The notes beneath the pieces are model-generated. The model worked only from the letters and a program-made list of their open reading frames with translations. It ran no database searches and was not told the DNA's origin. DNA of 64,000 nt from Bacteroidota bacterium (lineage in GTDB: Bacteria; Bacteroidota; Bacteroidia; JACCXN01): positions 62,001 to 126,000 of the forward strand of contig JACCXN010000009.1 of NCBI GenBank assembly GCA_013696965.1, in the 5' to 3' direction. The position numbers and the translations under genes were made by a program. Below are positions 37,360 to 47,107 of this stretch, piece by piece. Position 1 is the first letter of the stretch. Each line of letters opens with the position of its first letter.

Positions 37360-38322
37360 TTATAAAAATCTAACGTTCCGGTGTTTTGAAACTTTAGGTC
37401 TGTCAGGTATTATAAAGCAATAACCAAGCATAATTTCATGTGTATTAACTCTTTTATTGTTTTCGCCTGACCTAGCCATACCTGAAGTTGTGAAATCATA
37501 TGCATATCCTATTTTCACCCCACTTTGATGCTGAAATCCCAGCAATACAACAACAGCATCTTTCATACGATATGACAACCCCGCCCAAACCATTTTATTG
37601 TATAAAACATTCACATTTAAGTCTAATTGTGTGCTGGAAGCATCTGTTTTAATAAAAACAGATGGTTTAATATCTAATTCGTCAGTTAATCTTGCAGAAT
37701 ATCCTGCCATTATATAATAATGTCTTGCGAAGTCAAAATTTAAAGAATAATTATTAGGGGCTGATCCTCCGATGGCATCTGCAGTAGATGCAGGAAGTCT
37801 TGTTGAAGATAGTCCTACATATAATTGTTCGCCAATGTTATAATACAATCCAAATGAAGCATCAAGTACCATATCACTTACACTTTCATTAGGAATAGAT
37901 GAATCCTGAGTATAATCATCTATTGCTCTCCAGCTACCTTTAATTGCGTGAGATATAAAACCTACATTGGCTCCTATTCCCAAAATACCATTACCAAGTG
38001 CAAGTCTGTATGCATAGCCAAAATTCACAATACTGGTATTAAAAAACCCAATTTTATCTTGCATTACATTTAATCCAACCCCTCCACGAAGCATTTTAAC
38101 TGGGGCATCCACACTAAGAAGAAAGGTTTTTGGAGCTCCATCCCCAAAGCCTGCCCACTGTTGTCTTCCCAGTAGAGTTGCACAAATGGCATTACTACTG
38201 CCCGCATAACCAGGATTAATTGCAAGTTTGTTAAACATGTTTTGACTGAATTGGGCATCTTGTTGAGAATAGCCAATTGCCGTTGAAAATAGAAGTGACA
38301 AAGAGATAATTATTTTCTTCAT
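37360..38322 (-). CDS. T9SS membrane protein PorP/SprF family
   Basis: A 320-residue outer-membrane protein. The signal peptide ends at GYSQQ (about residue 20), and is followed by DAQFSQNMFNKLAINPGYAGS, the family's hallmark (about 22-42, key residues Gln-Phe-Ser and Asn-Pro-Gly-Tyr-Ala-Gly). Barrel strands follow, with RQQWAGFGDGAPKTFLLSVDAP and a C-terminal EIMLGYCF strand. Members (SprF, PorP) dock cargo such as SprB or anchor PorE. It stands directly upstream of gldK. Several PorP/SprF genes usually occur per genome, so the specific partner is uncertain. Confidence 0.93.
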   Translation of the reverse strand: MKKIIISLSLLFSTAIGYSQQDAQFSQNMFNKLAINPGYAGSSNAICATLLGRQQWAGFGDGAPKTFLLSVDAPVKMLRGGVGLNVMQDKIGFFNTSIVNFGYAYRLALGNGILGIGANVGFISHAIKGSWRAIDDYTQDSSIPNESVSDMVLDASFGLYYNIGEQLYVGLSSTRLPASTADAIGGSAPNNYSLNFDFARHYYIMAGYSARLTDELDIKPSVFIKTDASSTQLDLNVNVLYNKMVWAGLSYRMKDAVVVLLGFQHQSGVKIGYAYDFTTSGMARSGENNKRVNTHEIMLGYCFIIPDRPKVSKHRNVRFL

Positions 38323-38464
38323 ATATTATATTTATCTTGTTTTAATGATTTTATAGGCACTCCTACACCCTACTATACACAAATAAGGTTGCTAAAATAG
38401 ATATAATAAATTTCTAAAAAAAATTTTTTTAATAATTAATTGTTAATAACATCTAAAAAGTTGG

Positions 38465-39628
38465 CTAACTTAGTTTCAAATAGGTGGTCCACCATCTATC
38501 TGGCATTTCATCATTACAGGCAACTTGATAGTCTTTATAGGAACATGGAACTAAATGATGCCTACTGTATTTAACTTTTTTATTTACAGGAAAAGGCACA
38601 TCCATCCACCATCGATCACTTTTATTGCTTTTATAAAAAATAATTTCGTGTTTATTGTCCTTTATTGCAACCCTGTATTTTAAATAATCTGATTTTTCAC
38701 CGATTGGAAAATCCTTTTTCCGGTTACAGTATCCATCAATAAAATACCAAATCATTTGTGAGACTAAATGTGCAGTTTGGTTGTTAATATCGTTTAATGG
38801 ATTGATCTCATAAAAACCAATTGAAGTAAGTTTGTCGCTCATTCCGGCATACCTGGAAATCTGGCAAGCCTCCTCTCCATAAAAACCATTAGGTGTAGAT
38901 GATTTACATCCTGGAGCATCTGAATATCTAACTGAAGAAATATCAAAACTTAATATATCTGCATTCCTTATTACCGGTTCAACTTCCTCAAAGTTATCTC
39001 TTACCTGTCCAAGTCTATGTGCATCGAAATTCAGTTTGGCCATTAATTCAAGCAGATTTTGATCCACCAAATAGGATTGGTAACCTACATTGCTGTAATT
39101 AAACAAATAATTTGGTTCATGAAGAATAATCTGACTTAAATAGGACCTGGAGTTCAAATCGCCTTCAACAGGACCCAGATCAAATGAAGAATCAATAGTG
39201 ACAATGTTTACTGTCTGTTCAAGATTTTCATATGCCAGGTAATTGGCATAGGTAAGATCTTGTCCCCCACCTATGATTAGTGGCATTATATTGTTTTTTA
39301 TTAAAAATGAAATAGCACTTGATAGGGCATAATAAGTATCTTCTACAGTATGTCCAGCACTTATATTTCCAAGATCAATAATACTTGCAAGATGATTTGC
39401 ACCTGGATAAAGCTTGTAAAGGCTATTTCTAACTGCATCCGGAGCCTGGGAACAACCTAGGTTATCAATTGATCGCCTGTCTTCATTTACCCCAATTATT
39501 GCAATTTTACAACCAGAAACATCAGGAAAATCAAGTCCATTGTTAAAAAGGGTTAAAGAACCGATAGTTCCAGGTGAAAAGTTGATGTTTTGGAGCTTTA
39601 TTGGCTCAAAAAATATTGAAATATCCAT
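38465..39628 (-). CDS. Arginase/formimidoylglutamase-family protein with degenerate metal site
   Basis: A 387-residue ureohydrolase-fold protein. Members hydrolyse guanidino compounds using two Mn ions held by six residues. Here motif 1 (normally GGDH) is GGGQ, so His is Gln123; motif 2 (D-A-H-A-D) is DSSFD at 146-150, so Asp146 and Asp150 remain but His is Ser148; motif 3 (D-V-D) is DIS at 229-231, so the second Asp is Ser231. Three ligands are lost, and a binuclear centre is unlikely. The C-terminal ~100 residues (Trp- and Lys-rich, WWMDVPF, DRWWTTYLKLS) are an extension beyond classical arginases. The gene is 13 bases downstream of topA and upstream of sprF. Calls as active formimidoylglutamase would be wrong; a structural or binding role is inferred. 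Confidence 0.85.
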   Translation of the reverse strand: MDISIFFEPIKLQNINFSPGTIGSLTLFNNGLDFPDVSGCKIAIIGVNEDRRSIDNLGCSQAPDAVRNSLYKLYPGANHLASIIDLGNISAGHTVEDTYYALSSAISFLIKNNIMPLIIGGGQDLTYANYLAYENLEQTVNIVTIDSSFDLGPVEGDLNSRSYLSQIILHEPNYLFNYSNVGYQSYLVDQNLLELMAKLNFDAHRLGQVRDNFEEVEPVIRNADILSFDISSVRYSDAPGCKSSTPNGFYGEEACQISRYAGMSDKLTSIGFYEINPLNDINNQTAHLVSQMIWYFIDGYCNRKKDFPIGEKSDYLKYRVAIKDNKHEIIFYKSNKSDRWWMDVPFPVNKKVKYSRHHLVPCSYKDYQVACNDEMPDRWWTTYLKLS

Positions 39629-39641
39629 TTGTTCAATTCAA

Positions 39642-42020
39642 TCATTTTATTTTTGCCACCGAAGCCTTGGCTTTTGGTTTTGCTTTAACAGGAACTTTTG
39701 TTTTTGCTGCTGCTTTTGCCTTTCCTTTAAACTTAGGAGCTGGTGCCTCTGCTGCTATTTTTAAACACTCTTCCAATGTAAGTGAAGTTGGCTCTTTTTC
39801 TTTAGGAATTTTAAAGTTGTTTTTTCCAATGGATATATATGGGCCCCATCGTCCATTTAAAATCTGAACTTCTTTATTTGCATCAAAGGTTTTAATAACT
39901 TTTTCTTTGTCTGCTTTTCTTTTCGCTTCAATTAATTCAATTGCTCTATCCTGTTCGATAGAATAAGGATCATCTTCTTTTTTTAAAGAATAAAAAGCAC
40001 TTTTATGTTTAATATATGGCCCAAATCTGCCAATACTAACAGTCATCTCGTTATCTTCAAATTGCCCTATTTGCCTTGGCAGCTTAAACAATTCAAGAGC
40101 ATCTTCAAGTGAAATTTGTTCCAATCTCTGATTAGGTCTTAGACCTGCATACTTTGGTTTTTCTTCTCCCTCTATGGATTCTCCCAATTGCACAATAGGC
40201 CCAAATCTTCCAATCCTTGCATAAACAGGCTTGCCACTTACCGGATCGATTCCTAATTTTCTTTCTCCTGAAGCTCTCTCTGATGTTTCCAGTGTGACTT
40301 CCACTGCTTTATGGAAGTTTTTATAAAAGGAGTCAATCATTTTATTCCATTCGATTTGTCCTTCCGCTATTTCATCAAATTCCTTTTCAACTTTGGCTGT
40401 AAAATTATAATCCAAAATGTTTTTAAAATGCTCAACAAGAAAATCCGTTACCACCATACCAATATCAGTAGGAAATAATTTATTTTTCTCAGCTCCGGTA
40501 ATTTCAGTTAATGTTTCCTTTTTAATATTATTGCTTGATAAAGTAAGGGAGCGATATGACCTTTCCACTCCTTCTCTTTCTTCTTTAATAACATAACCTC
40601 TTTTTTGAACAGTAGAAATTGTGGGAGCATAGGTTGATGGACGTCCTATTCCTAATTCCTCTAGTTTTTTTACAAGACTAGCTTCAGTATATCTAGCAGG
40701 GTGATGAGTAAACCTTTGAATTGCAGTAATTTGCTTTAAATTCAGCTTCTCACCAGTTTTTAAAGGAGGCAACATTCCACTTTGTGCTTCCTCTTCCTCT
40801 TCATCAGTTGATTCAAAATACACTTTTAAAAACCCATCGAATTTCAGCACTTCCCCCTCCGCAATAAGTTTTTCCTGGTTGGTTGAAATATTTATTGTTG
40901 CAGTAGTTTTTTCAAGTTGAGCATCACTCATTTGGGAAGAAATAGTTCTTTTCCAAATCATTTCATACAATCTTTGTTCAGATGAATCACCTTTAACAGA
41001 ATGGTTATTCATATAAGTTGGACGGATTGCCTCATGAGCCTCTTGTGCTCCTTTTGCTTTAGTTTTATACTGTCTTATCTGAACATATTCTTTGCCATAT
41101 GAACTAATGATTTCCTCTTTGGCTGCCGAAATTGCAGTATCCGATAAATTCACAGAATCGGTTCTCATATAGGTAATTTTACCCGATTCATATAATTTCT
41201 GTGCAACCACCATTGTTTGGGCGACAGAAAATCCCAGTTTACGACTGGCTTCCTGTTGAAGTGTTGATGTTGTAAATGGAGCAGATGGTGATTTTTTCGC
41301 AGGCCGTGTTTCAAGTTTCTCAATAATAAAATCAGCATTTACACATTCTTTCAAAAACTCTTCTGCTAATTGTTCGGTTGAAAAGCGTTTTGGATGTTCG
41401 GCCTTAAGAACAGAATGTCCTCCAACTTCAAAATTTGCTGTTACTTTAAAGGCAGAAGTGGATTTAAAATCCATTATGGCTCTTTCTCTTTCCACAATAA
41501 GTCGCACTGCAACAGATTGAACACGTCCTGCTGAAAGAGAAGGCTTAACTTTTTTCCATAAAACTGGTGAAATTTCAAAACCAACCAATCTATCCAGGAT
41601 TCTTCTTGCTTGTTGGGCATCAACAAGATTTTTATCAATATTTCTTGGTTGTTCAATTGCCCTCAATATTGCTGGTTTTGTAATTTCGTGAAACACTATC
41701 CTTTTCGTTTTAGAATCACTTAGTTTCAGCGTTTCAAACAAATGCCATGAAATGGCTTCCCCCTCACGGTCCTCATCCGTTGCTAGCCAAACCATTTCTG
41801 CACCTTTTGCGAGTTTTTTCAATTCTGCAATTACGTCCTTTTTGTCGGGCATAACCTCATATTGTGGCTCGAAATTGTTTTCAACATCTATCGCTAATCC
41901 TTTCTTTGCTAAATCTCTAACATGTCCGTATGATGATTTAACTTGAAAATCTTTCCCAAGGAATCCTTCAATAGTTTTAGCTTTAGCAGGGGACTCTACA
42001 ATTACCAGATTTTTTGCCAT
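39642..42020 (-). CDS. topA: DNA topoisomerase I
   Basis: Topoisomerase I relaxes negative supercoils. The 792-residue product has the Toprim domain (about 3-120; NLVIVESPAKAKTIEGFLG at the front, ATDEDREGEAISWHL with the acidic metal ligands), the active-site tyrosine in ITYMRTDSVNLS, and three C-terminal repeats of the GRFGPYI type (IGRFGPIVQLG, SIGRFGPYIKH, GRWGPYISIG) in place of Cys zinc fingers. The tail (about 755-792) is Lys/Ala-rich, probably for DNA contact. The start is ATG at 42020, divergent from miaB. Confidence 0.96.
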   Translation of the reverse strand: MAKNLVIVESPAKAKTIEGFLGKDFQVKSSYGHVRDLAKKGLAIDVENNFEPQYEVMPDKKDVIAELKKLAKGAEMVWLATDEDREGEAISWHLFETLKLSDSKTKRIVFHEITKPAILRAIEQPRNIDKNLVDAQQARRILDRLVGFEISPVLWKKVKPSLSAGRVQSVAVRLIVERERAIMDFKSTSAFKVTANFEVGGHSVLKAEHPKRFSTEQLAEEFLKECVNADFIIEKLETRPAKKSPSAPFTTSTLQQEASRKLGFSVAQTMVVAQKLYESGKITYMRTDSVNLSDTAISAAKEEIISSYGKEYVQIRQYKTKAKGAQEAHEAIRPTYMNNHSVKGDSSEQRLYEMIWKRTISSQMSDAQLEKTTATINISTNQEKLIAEGEVLKFDGFLKVYFESTDEEEEEAQSGMLPPLKTGEKLNLKQITAIQRFTHHPARYTEASLVKKLEELGIGRPSTYAPTISTVQKRGYVIKEEREGVERSYRSLTLSSNNIKKETLTEITGAEKNKLFPTDIGMVVTDFLVEHFKNILDYNFTAKVEKEFDEIAEGQIEWNKMIDSFYKNFHKAVEVTLETSERASGERKLGIDPVSGKPVYARIGRFGPIVQLGESIEGEEKPKYAGLRPNQRLEQISLEDALELFKLPRQIGQFEDNEMTVSIGRFGPYIKHKSAFYSLKKEDDPYSIEQDRAIELIEAKRKADKEKVIKTFDANKEVQILNGRWGPYISIGKNNFKIPKEKEPTSLTLEECLKIAAEAPAPKFKGKAKAAAKTKVPVKAKPKAKASVAKIK

Positions 42021-42211
42021 ATAGTATTATATTTATTATCAATCAACACTTTTCCTGTTTTGAAATTAACCGCAAAGTAAAGGAAAAGTAAAAGTTATTT
42101 CCAAATAATAATTTTATTTTAACCATTGAAAGTGCTGAAATTTGCATTAACAATAGCACAGAGGGGAATAAAAACGTTTTCAATATATGTCATTTTGTCA
42201 CCATCTTTTTT

Positions 42212-42219
42212 TAACTTTG
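42212..42219 (+). promoter_or_regulatory. -7 element of miaB
   Basis: TAACTTTG fits TAnnTTTG exactly and lies 34 bases before the miaB ATG. The nearest upstream TTG is at 42195-42197, a gap of 14 bases, shorter than usual. Confidence 0.45.
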
Positions 42220-42253
42220 CCACTCTTTTATCTAAATTAGTAAATATTTTCAA

Positions 42254-43663
42254 ATGATTTTGCCAGATAATAAAATAATTGACGAAAAGAAACAAGGGGA
42301 AGTTCTAAGCATCGCATCCTCAGTGAAACAAGGAGGGAAAAAATTTTACCTTGAAAGTTATGGTTGTGCAATGAATTTTTCAGATAGTGAAATTGTAGCT
42401 TCAATATTAATACAGCAAGGATTTTCAACAACCAATATTGCAGATGAATCAGATGTTATATTTATAAATACTTGCGCAATAAGGGATAATGCCGAATTAA
42501 AGATTCGTAACCGTTTAAGGCAATTCAATGCTTTAAAAAAACAAAGGCCTTCTTTAATAATCGGAGTATTAGGTTGTATGGCTGAGCGCATTAAATCAAA
42601 ATTGCTGGAAGAAGAAAAGCTTGTAGATATTGTGGTTGGCCCGGATGCATATCGTGATTTACCAAACCTTATTGAAACTGTGGAGACTGGACAAAAAGCT
42701 GTAAATGTACTTTTGTCAAGAGAGGAAACATATGCAGATATAAGCCCTGTAAGATTAGGAAGCAATGGAATTTCAGCATATATATCAATAATGCGGGGAT
42801 GCGACAACATGTGTTCCTTTTGTGTAGTACCTTTTACTCGTGGCCGAGAGAGAAGCAGGGATGCTTTTTCTATTGTAAATGAGGCGATGGATTTAGTTAG
42901 TAAAGGTTATAAGGAAGTTACTCTTTTAGGTCAGAATGTGGATTCCTACAAATGGAAGAATGAAGTAAATGAAAAAACAATAAATTTTAGTGCCTTACTA
43001 GAAATGGTTGCAATGGTAAGTCCGGAATTAAGGGTTCGGTTTTCAACTTCTCACCCAAAAGATATGGGAGATGATGTATTGGAGGTTATTTCAAAGTATG
43101 AAAACATTTGTAAACATATTCATTTACCTGTACAATCAGGCAATACTGAATTGCTTGAAAAAATGAACAGAGGATATAGTCGAGAATGGTACATGGAAAG
43201 AATTCATTCTATAAGAAAAATTATACCTAATTGTGCTATTACCACTGACATTATTACAGGATTTAGTTCAGAAACCCAGGATCAGCATAGAGATACTTTA
43301 TCTCTCATGGAATATGTAAAATACGAATTTGCATATATGTATAAATATTCTGAGCGACCAAATACACTGGCAGAAAGAAAATTCAAAGATGATGTTCCTG
43401 AAGCTTTAAAAGCAGAAAGATTAAATGGGATAATAGAATTGCAGCATGCCCACTCTTTAGAAAGAAACGAATTAAACATTGGCAAAATTTTTAAAGTTCT
43501 TGTGGATGGTGAGTCCAAAAGATCAAAAAGCGATTTTTCAGGCAGGACAAGCCAAAACAGCACAGTTATTTTTCCAAGAAAGAATTACGCACCAGGTGAT
43601 TATGTAATGGTAAAAGTAACAAGTTGTACCTCGGGTACATTAATTGGACAAATTGATGAGTAA
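42254..43663 (+). CDS. miaB: tRNA-2-methylthio-N6-dimethylallyladenosine synthase MiaB
   Basis: MiaB is a radical-SAM methylthiotransferase acting on i6A37 of tRNA. The 469-residue product has an N-terminal UPF0004 domain with its 4Fe-4S cysteines ([30 protein letters not shown]), the radical-SAM triplet in [22 protein letters not shown] (about 178-199), and a C-terminal TRAM domain (about 400-469). ATG start. The stop is 17 bases from the ATG of the sigma-54-type regulator, so both are likely in one operon. Confidence 0.96.
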   Translation: MILPDNKIIDEKKQGEVLSIASSVKQGGKKFYLESYGCAMNFSDSEIVASILIQQGFSTTNIADESDVIFINTCAIRDNAELKIRNRLRQFNALKKQRPSLIIGVLGCMAERIKSKLLEEEKLVDIVVGPDAYRDLPNLIETVETGQKAVNVLLSREETYADISPVRLGSNGISAYISIMRGCDNMCSFCVVPFTRGRERSRDAFSIVNEAMDLVSKGYKEVTLLGQNVDSYKWKNEVNEKTINFSALLEMVAMVSPELRVRFSTSHPKDMGDDVLEVISKYENICKHIHLPVQSGNTELLEKMNRGYSREWYMERIHSIRKIIPNCAITTDIITGFSSETQDQHRDTLSLMEYVKYEFAYMYKYSERPNTLAERKFKDDVPEALKAERLNGIIELQHAHSLERNELNIGKIFKVLVDGESKRSKSDFSGRTSQNSTVIFPRKNYAPGDYVMVKVTSCTSGTLIGQIDE

Positions 43664-43680
43664 TTTAAACTGGTACTAAA

Positions 43681-44919
43681 ATGACTATTCAACAGGTTAA
43701 GCAACGATTTGGAATAATAGGAGATAGTCCTTTATTAAATAGGGCAATTGATATAGCCATGCAGGTAGCTCCCACAGATCTATCAGTACTTATAACAGGT
43801 GAGAGCGGAACAGGGAAGGAAGCAATGCCTCAAATCATTCATCAATTAAGTACAAGAAAACACGGGCCTTATATTGCGGTTAATTGTGGGGCCATACCAG
43901 AGGGAACAATAGATTCAGAACTTTTTGGTCATGAAAAAGGTTCTTTCACAGGTGCACATGAGGCAAGAAAAGGGTATTTTGAGGTTGCAAATGGTGGTAC
44001 TATCTTTATGGATGAAGTAGCTGAACTACCGCTTCAAACTCAGGCAAGATTTTTAAGAGTGCTTGAATCAGGGGAATTTATACGAGTAGGCTCTTCAAAG
44101 GTATTAAAAACCAACGTAAGGATAGTTGCAGCCACGAATGTTAAAATTCCTGATGCAATTCAAAAGGGTAAATTTCGTGAAGATCTTTATTACAGGTTAA
44201 ATACAGTACCCATAATTGTTCCTGCTCTTAAAGAAAGGAAAGAGGATATTCACTTGCTTTTTAGAAAATTCGCAACAGATTTTGCAGATAAATATAAAAT
44301 GCCTCCCATTAAACTGGATAATAAGGCAAAGGAAATTCTAATTAATTATCCCTGGCCTGGAAATATTAGGCAATTAAAAAACGTTACTGAACAAGTTTCA
44401 ATAATTGAAAAGACAAGAGAAATCAATGCTGAACAACTCTTAATATACTTGCCGCAAGATACTATCAGTAAGCTTCCTGCCCTTTATAAGGGGGAAGGAT
44501 CAGCTTCAGAATTTTCTGAACGTGACATATTATATAAAGTACTTTTTGATATGCGAAGGGATATTACTGATTTGAAAAATTTAGTCTTTGAAATTATTCA
44601 GCGCGATGGTATAACAAAGGAATTACGAGAGAGTCATGCAGGAATAATAAATAAGTTGTCTTCTGAACAACATGGTGAACCTTCTGAAGAACCCTCAATT
44701 CATTACCCTGTTTACAATCATGATGCCAGGCAAGTTGAAGAAGAAGAAAATGAACATGAAGTTGTGGAAGAAGAATCTTTATCACTGGAGGAAACTGAAA
44801 TCGGACTAATAAAAAAGGCTCTTATAAAAAATAAAGGAAAAAGAAAAAATGCAGCCAAGGAACTTGGAATATCGGAGAGGACCTTATACAGGAAAATTAA
44901 AGAATACGGAATAATTTAA
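43681..44919 (+). CDS. Sigma-54-dependent AAA+ transcriptional activator
   Basis: A 412-residue enhancer-binding protein. The AAA+ domain starts near residue 8; Walker A is GESGTGKE (40-47), the sigma-54 contact loop is GSFTGA (87-92), Walker B is TIFMDEVAEL. A linker of about 100 acidic residues (approximately 275-370; EEEENEHEVVEEE) leads to a Fis-type helix-turn-helix (about 375-410; KRKNAAKELGISERTLYRKIKEYG). There is no receiver or sensor domain at the N-terminus, so activity must be controlled by other means. It sits between miaB and lptE, an arrangement I recall as recurrent in Bacteroidota. Confidence 0.93.
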   Translation: MTIQQVKQRFGIIGDSPLLNRAIDIAMQVAPTDLSVLITGESGTGKEAMPQIIHQLSTRKHGPYIAVNCGAIPEGTIDSELFGHEKGSFTGAHEARKGYFEVANGGTIFMDEVAELPLQTQARFLRVLESGEFIRVGSSKVLKTNVRIVAATNVKIPDAIQKGKFREDLYYRLNTVPIIVPALKERKEDIHLLFRKFATDFADKYKMPPIKLDNKAKEILINYPWPGNIRQLKNVTEQVSIIEKTREINAEQLLIYLPQDTISKLPALYKGEGSASEFSERDILYKVLFDMRRDITDLKNLVFEIIQRDGITKELRESHAGIINKLSSEQHGEPSEEPSIHYPVYNHDARQVEEEENEHEVVEEESLSLEETEIGLIKKALIKNKGKRKNAAKELGISERTLYRKIKEYGII

Positions 44920-44930
44920 ATTATAAAGCT

Positions 44931-45446
44931 TTGGTTAACAATTCTCTCAAAATAATTTTTGTGATTTTATTAGGATTTGTGGTTTCCTGTAAAATGAATT
45001 ATTCATTTACTGGAGCATCTATTGCCCCTGATGTAAAAACCGTTTCAATTCAATACTTTCCGAATTATGCCCCCTTGGCTCAACCCTTATTAAGCCAGGA
45101 ATTTACAGAGTCGTTACGGAATATTTTTTTAAGTCAGACGAACCTTAATTTAGTGGAAAAAAACGGTCATTTGCATTTTGAGGGAGCAATAACCGGATAT
45201 AGCACCACACCTGTTGCCATTCAAGGCGGTGAAATTTCTCAGGCAGCTTATAACAGGTTAACTATAACAGTAAATGTAAAATTCATCAATACAAAAGATG
45301 AAAATCAAAACTTTGAAACCTCCTTTAACCGATTCACAGATTATGATGCCAGCAGAAATTTATCAGATGTGGAAATGGTGCTAATTAAAGAGATTAATGA
45401 TCAATTGGTTCAGGATATATTTAATAAGGCTGTAAGTAACTGGTAG
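44931..45446 (+). CDS. lptE: LptE-like lipopolysaccharide-assembly lipoprotein
   Basis: LptE plugs the LptD barrel for LPS insertion in the outer membrane. The 171-residue product starts with TTG (no ATG fits) and has a lipobox GFVVSC with Cys20. The mature part has YSFTGASIAPDVKTVSIQYFPNYAPL and an LSQEFTESLRNIFL helix, close to the LptE domain of Bacteroidota; the C-terminal helix ends IFNKAVSNW. It lies 11 bases after the regulator stop and abuts the TPR gene. Family assignment rests on layout and context; sequence in this family varies widely. Confidence 0.85.
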   Translation: MVNNSLKIIFVILLGFVVSCKMNYSFTGASIAPDVKTVSIQYFPNYAPLAQPLLSQEFTESLRNIFLSQTNLNLVEKNGHLHFEGAITGYSTTPVAIQGGEISQAAYNRLTITVNVKFINTKDENQNFETSFNRFTDYDASRNLSDVEMVLIKEINDQLVQDIFNKAVSNW

Positions 45447-46709
45447 ATGAAAAAGGAACAATTTTTAAGTTTCATGCAAAACCCTGAGCAATTAGACCAA
45501 AAGTCGTCTAAAAAGCTTGAAACAGTTTTGGAGGAATTTCCTTATTGCCAAACTGCCCAGGTTTTGTATTTAAAGGCGCTTCACAATGAAAAAAACATTC
45601 AATACCATAATAGACTTAAATTAACCTCAGCATATTCTGCAGATAGAAGAGTTTTGTATAAATTCATTATGCAAGCCGAATTAAAGGCTAAAATTGAAAA
45701 GGTTGAAAAGGATTTGAAACAAGCGGAGGAAACCCAAATCAGGAAAAGCCCTGCACTGGAATTAACCAAGCCAAATCAGATTAATGCAATTGTTGAGATT
45801 AAACTACCTGAAATTACACAATATGAGAAGAAAGAGGAGACAAAAATATCTGAGGGAAAAATTGAAATAAAACAGGAAAATGAAGCAACTTTCCCTAACC
45901 TAAAACCAGAAACAAAAGAATTAAAAACAATAAATTCCGATGAAATAAAAAATAATGGAACCAAGGAAGAAAAGGCGAACTCAATCCCAATAACTCTTGA
46001 ACAACAAAGTCCAAAAGAAAAGAGTGAAGACCAAATAACTCCAAAAGAAACTCCAGTTAAAACTGTTAATAATCAACCAAATGAAAAAAAGCTGGATATA
46101 GAAATAAAAGTTGAACCTTGTTTAAACTTTGAAGCTGATCCTAATAAAGCAAACATTTCTTCGGTAAATGAATTTTTAATTTCTGATGATTCAAATACTC
46201 ATTTAGCATCGGCAGGCGAAGAAGAAAATGAATTAACAGAACTGGAAACAGAAGTATTAAAGGAAGCAATTTTCGCTTCAATTGAACTTGATTTGTCTAA
46301 AATTCCTGAAATTGAAAACTCAAAGCAGGCAGAACCAATTAAAAAAGATTCTTTATCCCCAAAAGAAGAAAAACATACATTTAATCAATGGTTGAAAGTA
46401 CTTAGTGAAAAGAAAGAAAGTAATAGCAATGCCAGTAAACAACCATCCCCAGGCTTTGATTTAATTGATAAATTTATTCAGGAGGAGCCTAAAATAAAAC
46501 CAAAGAAAACAGCGTTCTTTTCACCAGTTAATATGGCACGAATGAGTGTGGTTGAGAATGACGGTTTTGTTACAGAAACTTTAGCAAAGGTTTATGCAAA
46601 ACAAGGCAATAATAACAAGGCAATTAAGGTTTATGAAAATTTAATTTTGAAATATCCGGAAAAATCAGCTTACTTTGCAGCCCTAATTAAGGAAATAAAA
46701 GAAAAATAA
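45447..46709 (+). CDS. TPR-like protein with long low-complexity linker
   Basis: A 420-residue cytosolic-looking protein with no signal peptide or membrane segment. The N-terminal 85 residues are helical (VLEEFPYCQTAQVLYLKALHNE, DRRVLYKF). Residues about 95-345 are Glu/Lys/Pro/Asn-rich, disordered, with short repeated phrases. The C-terminal ~60 residues contain one TPR-like pair (TLAKVYAKQGNNNKAIKVYENLILKYPEK). The ATG follows the lptE stop directly, so translation is coupled; secG follows 19 bases later. I recall similar proteins before secG in Bacteroidota; no activity is known to me. Confidence 0.82.
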   Translation: MKKEQFLSFMQNPEQLDQKSSKKLETVLEEFPYCQTAQVLYLKALHNEKNIQYHNRLKLTSAYSADRRVLYKFIMQAELKAKIEKVEKDLKQAEETQIRKSPALELTKPNQINAIVEIKLPEITQYEKKEETKISEGKIEIKQENEATFPNLKPETKELKTINSDEIKNNGTKEEKANSIPITLEQQSPKEKSEDQITPKETPVKTVNNQPNEKKLDIEIKVEPCLNFEADPNKANISSVNEFLISDDSNTHLASAGEEENELTELETEVLKEAIFASIELDLSKIPEIENSKQAEPIKKDSLSPKEEKHTFNQWLKVLSEKKESNSNASKQPSPGFDLIDKFIQEEPKIKPKKTAFFSPVNMARMSVVENDGFVTETLAKVYAKQGNNNKAIKVYENLILKYPEKSAYFAALIKEIKEK

Positions 46710-46728
46710 CACTAAAACACATAATCAA

Positions 46729-47049
46729 ATGAGTATTTTAATATCGGTATTGTTGGTCATAGTATGCATTCTTCTTGTGCTAGTTGTATTAGTGCAAAAT
46801 CCAAAAGGAGGAGGTTTATCTTCGTCTTTTTCTTCATCCACTCAAATTATGGGAGTAAGAAAAACTGCAGATTTCCTTGAGAAAGCAACATGGAGTTTAG
46901 CTATTGCCCTAGTTGCATTAAGCTTGTTTAGTGCTGTTATTGACAAGTCATCGGATAGAACCATACAAGGTTCTGAAATTGAACAACAAATAGAAACAGC
47001 GCCAGCACCTAGCCAGCCTGAAATGCCATCTATGCCTGAAGAGCAATAA
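46729..47049 (+). CDS. secG: Preprotein translocase subunit SecG
   Basis: SecG assists SecYE in moving proteins through the inner membrane. The 106-residue product has two transmembrane helices (about 2-22 and 54-74), the family signature LVQNPKGGGLSSSFSSS between them, and a Pro/Glu-rich tail. It ends a transcript from the lptE/TPR genes; a terminator follows at 47108. Confidence 0.95.
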   Translation: MSILISVLLVIVCILLVLVVLVQNPKGGGLSSSFSSSTQIMGVRKTADFLEKATWSLAIALVALSLFSAVIDKSSDRTIQGSEIEQQIETAPAPSQPEMPSMPEEQ

Positions 47050-47107
47050 AAAAAATACATTTATAACAAAAGGATTAAGCTTCTTTTGTAGAATAATTCA
47101 CAGGAAT

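Noticed and set aside
38465-39628. Active formimidoylglutamase (hutG)
   Set aside because: Three of six metal ligands are replaced and no other hut gene is nearby.
42358-42810. 150-residue minus frame opposite miaB
   Set aside because: It is antisense to miaB, whose product is fully conserved; composition is that of a shadow.
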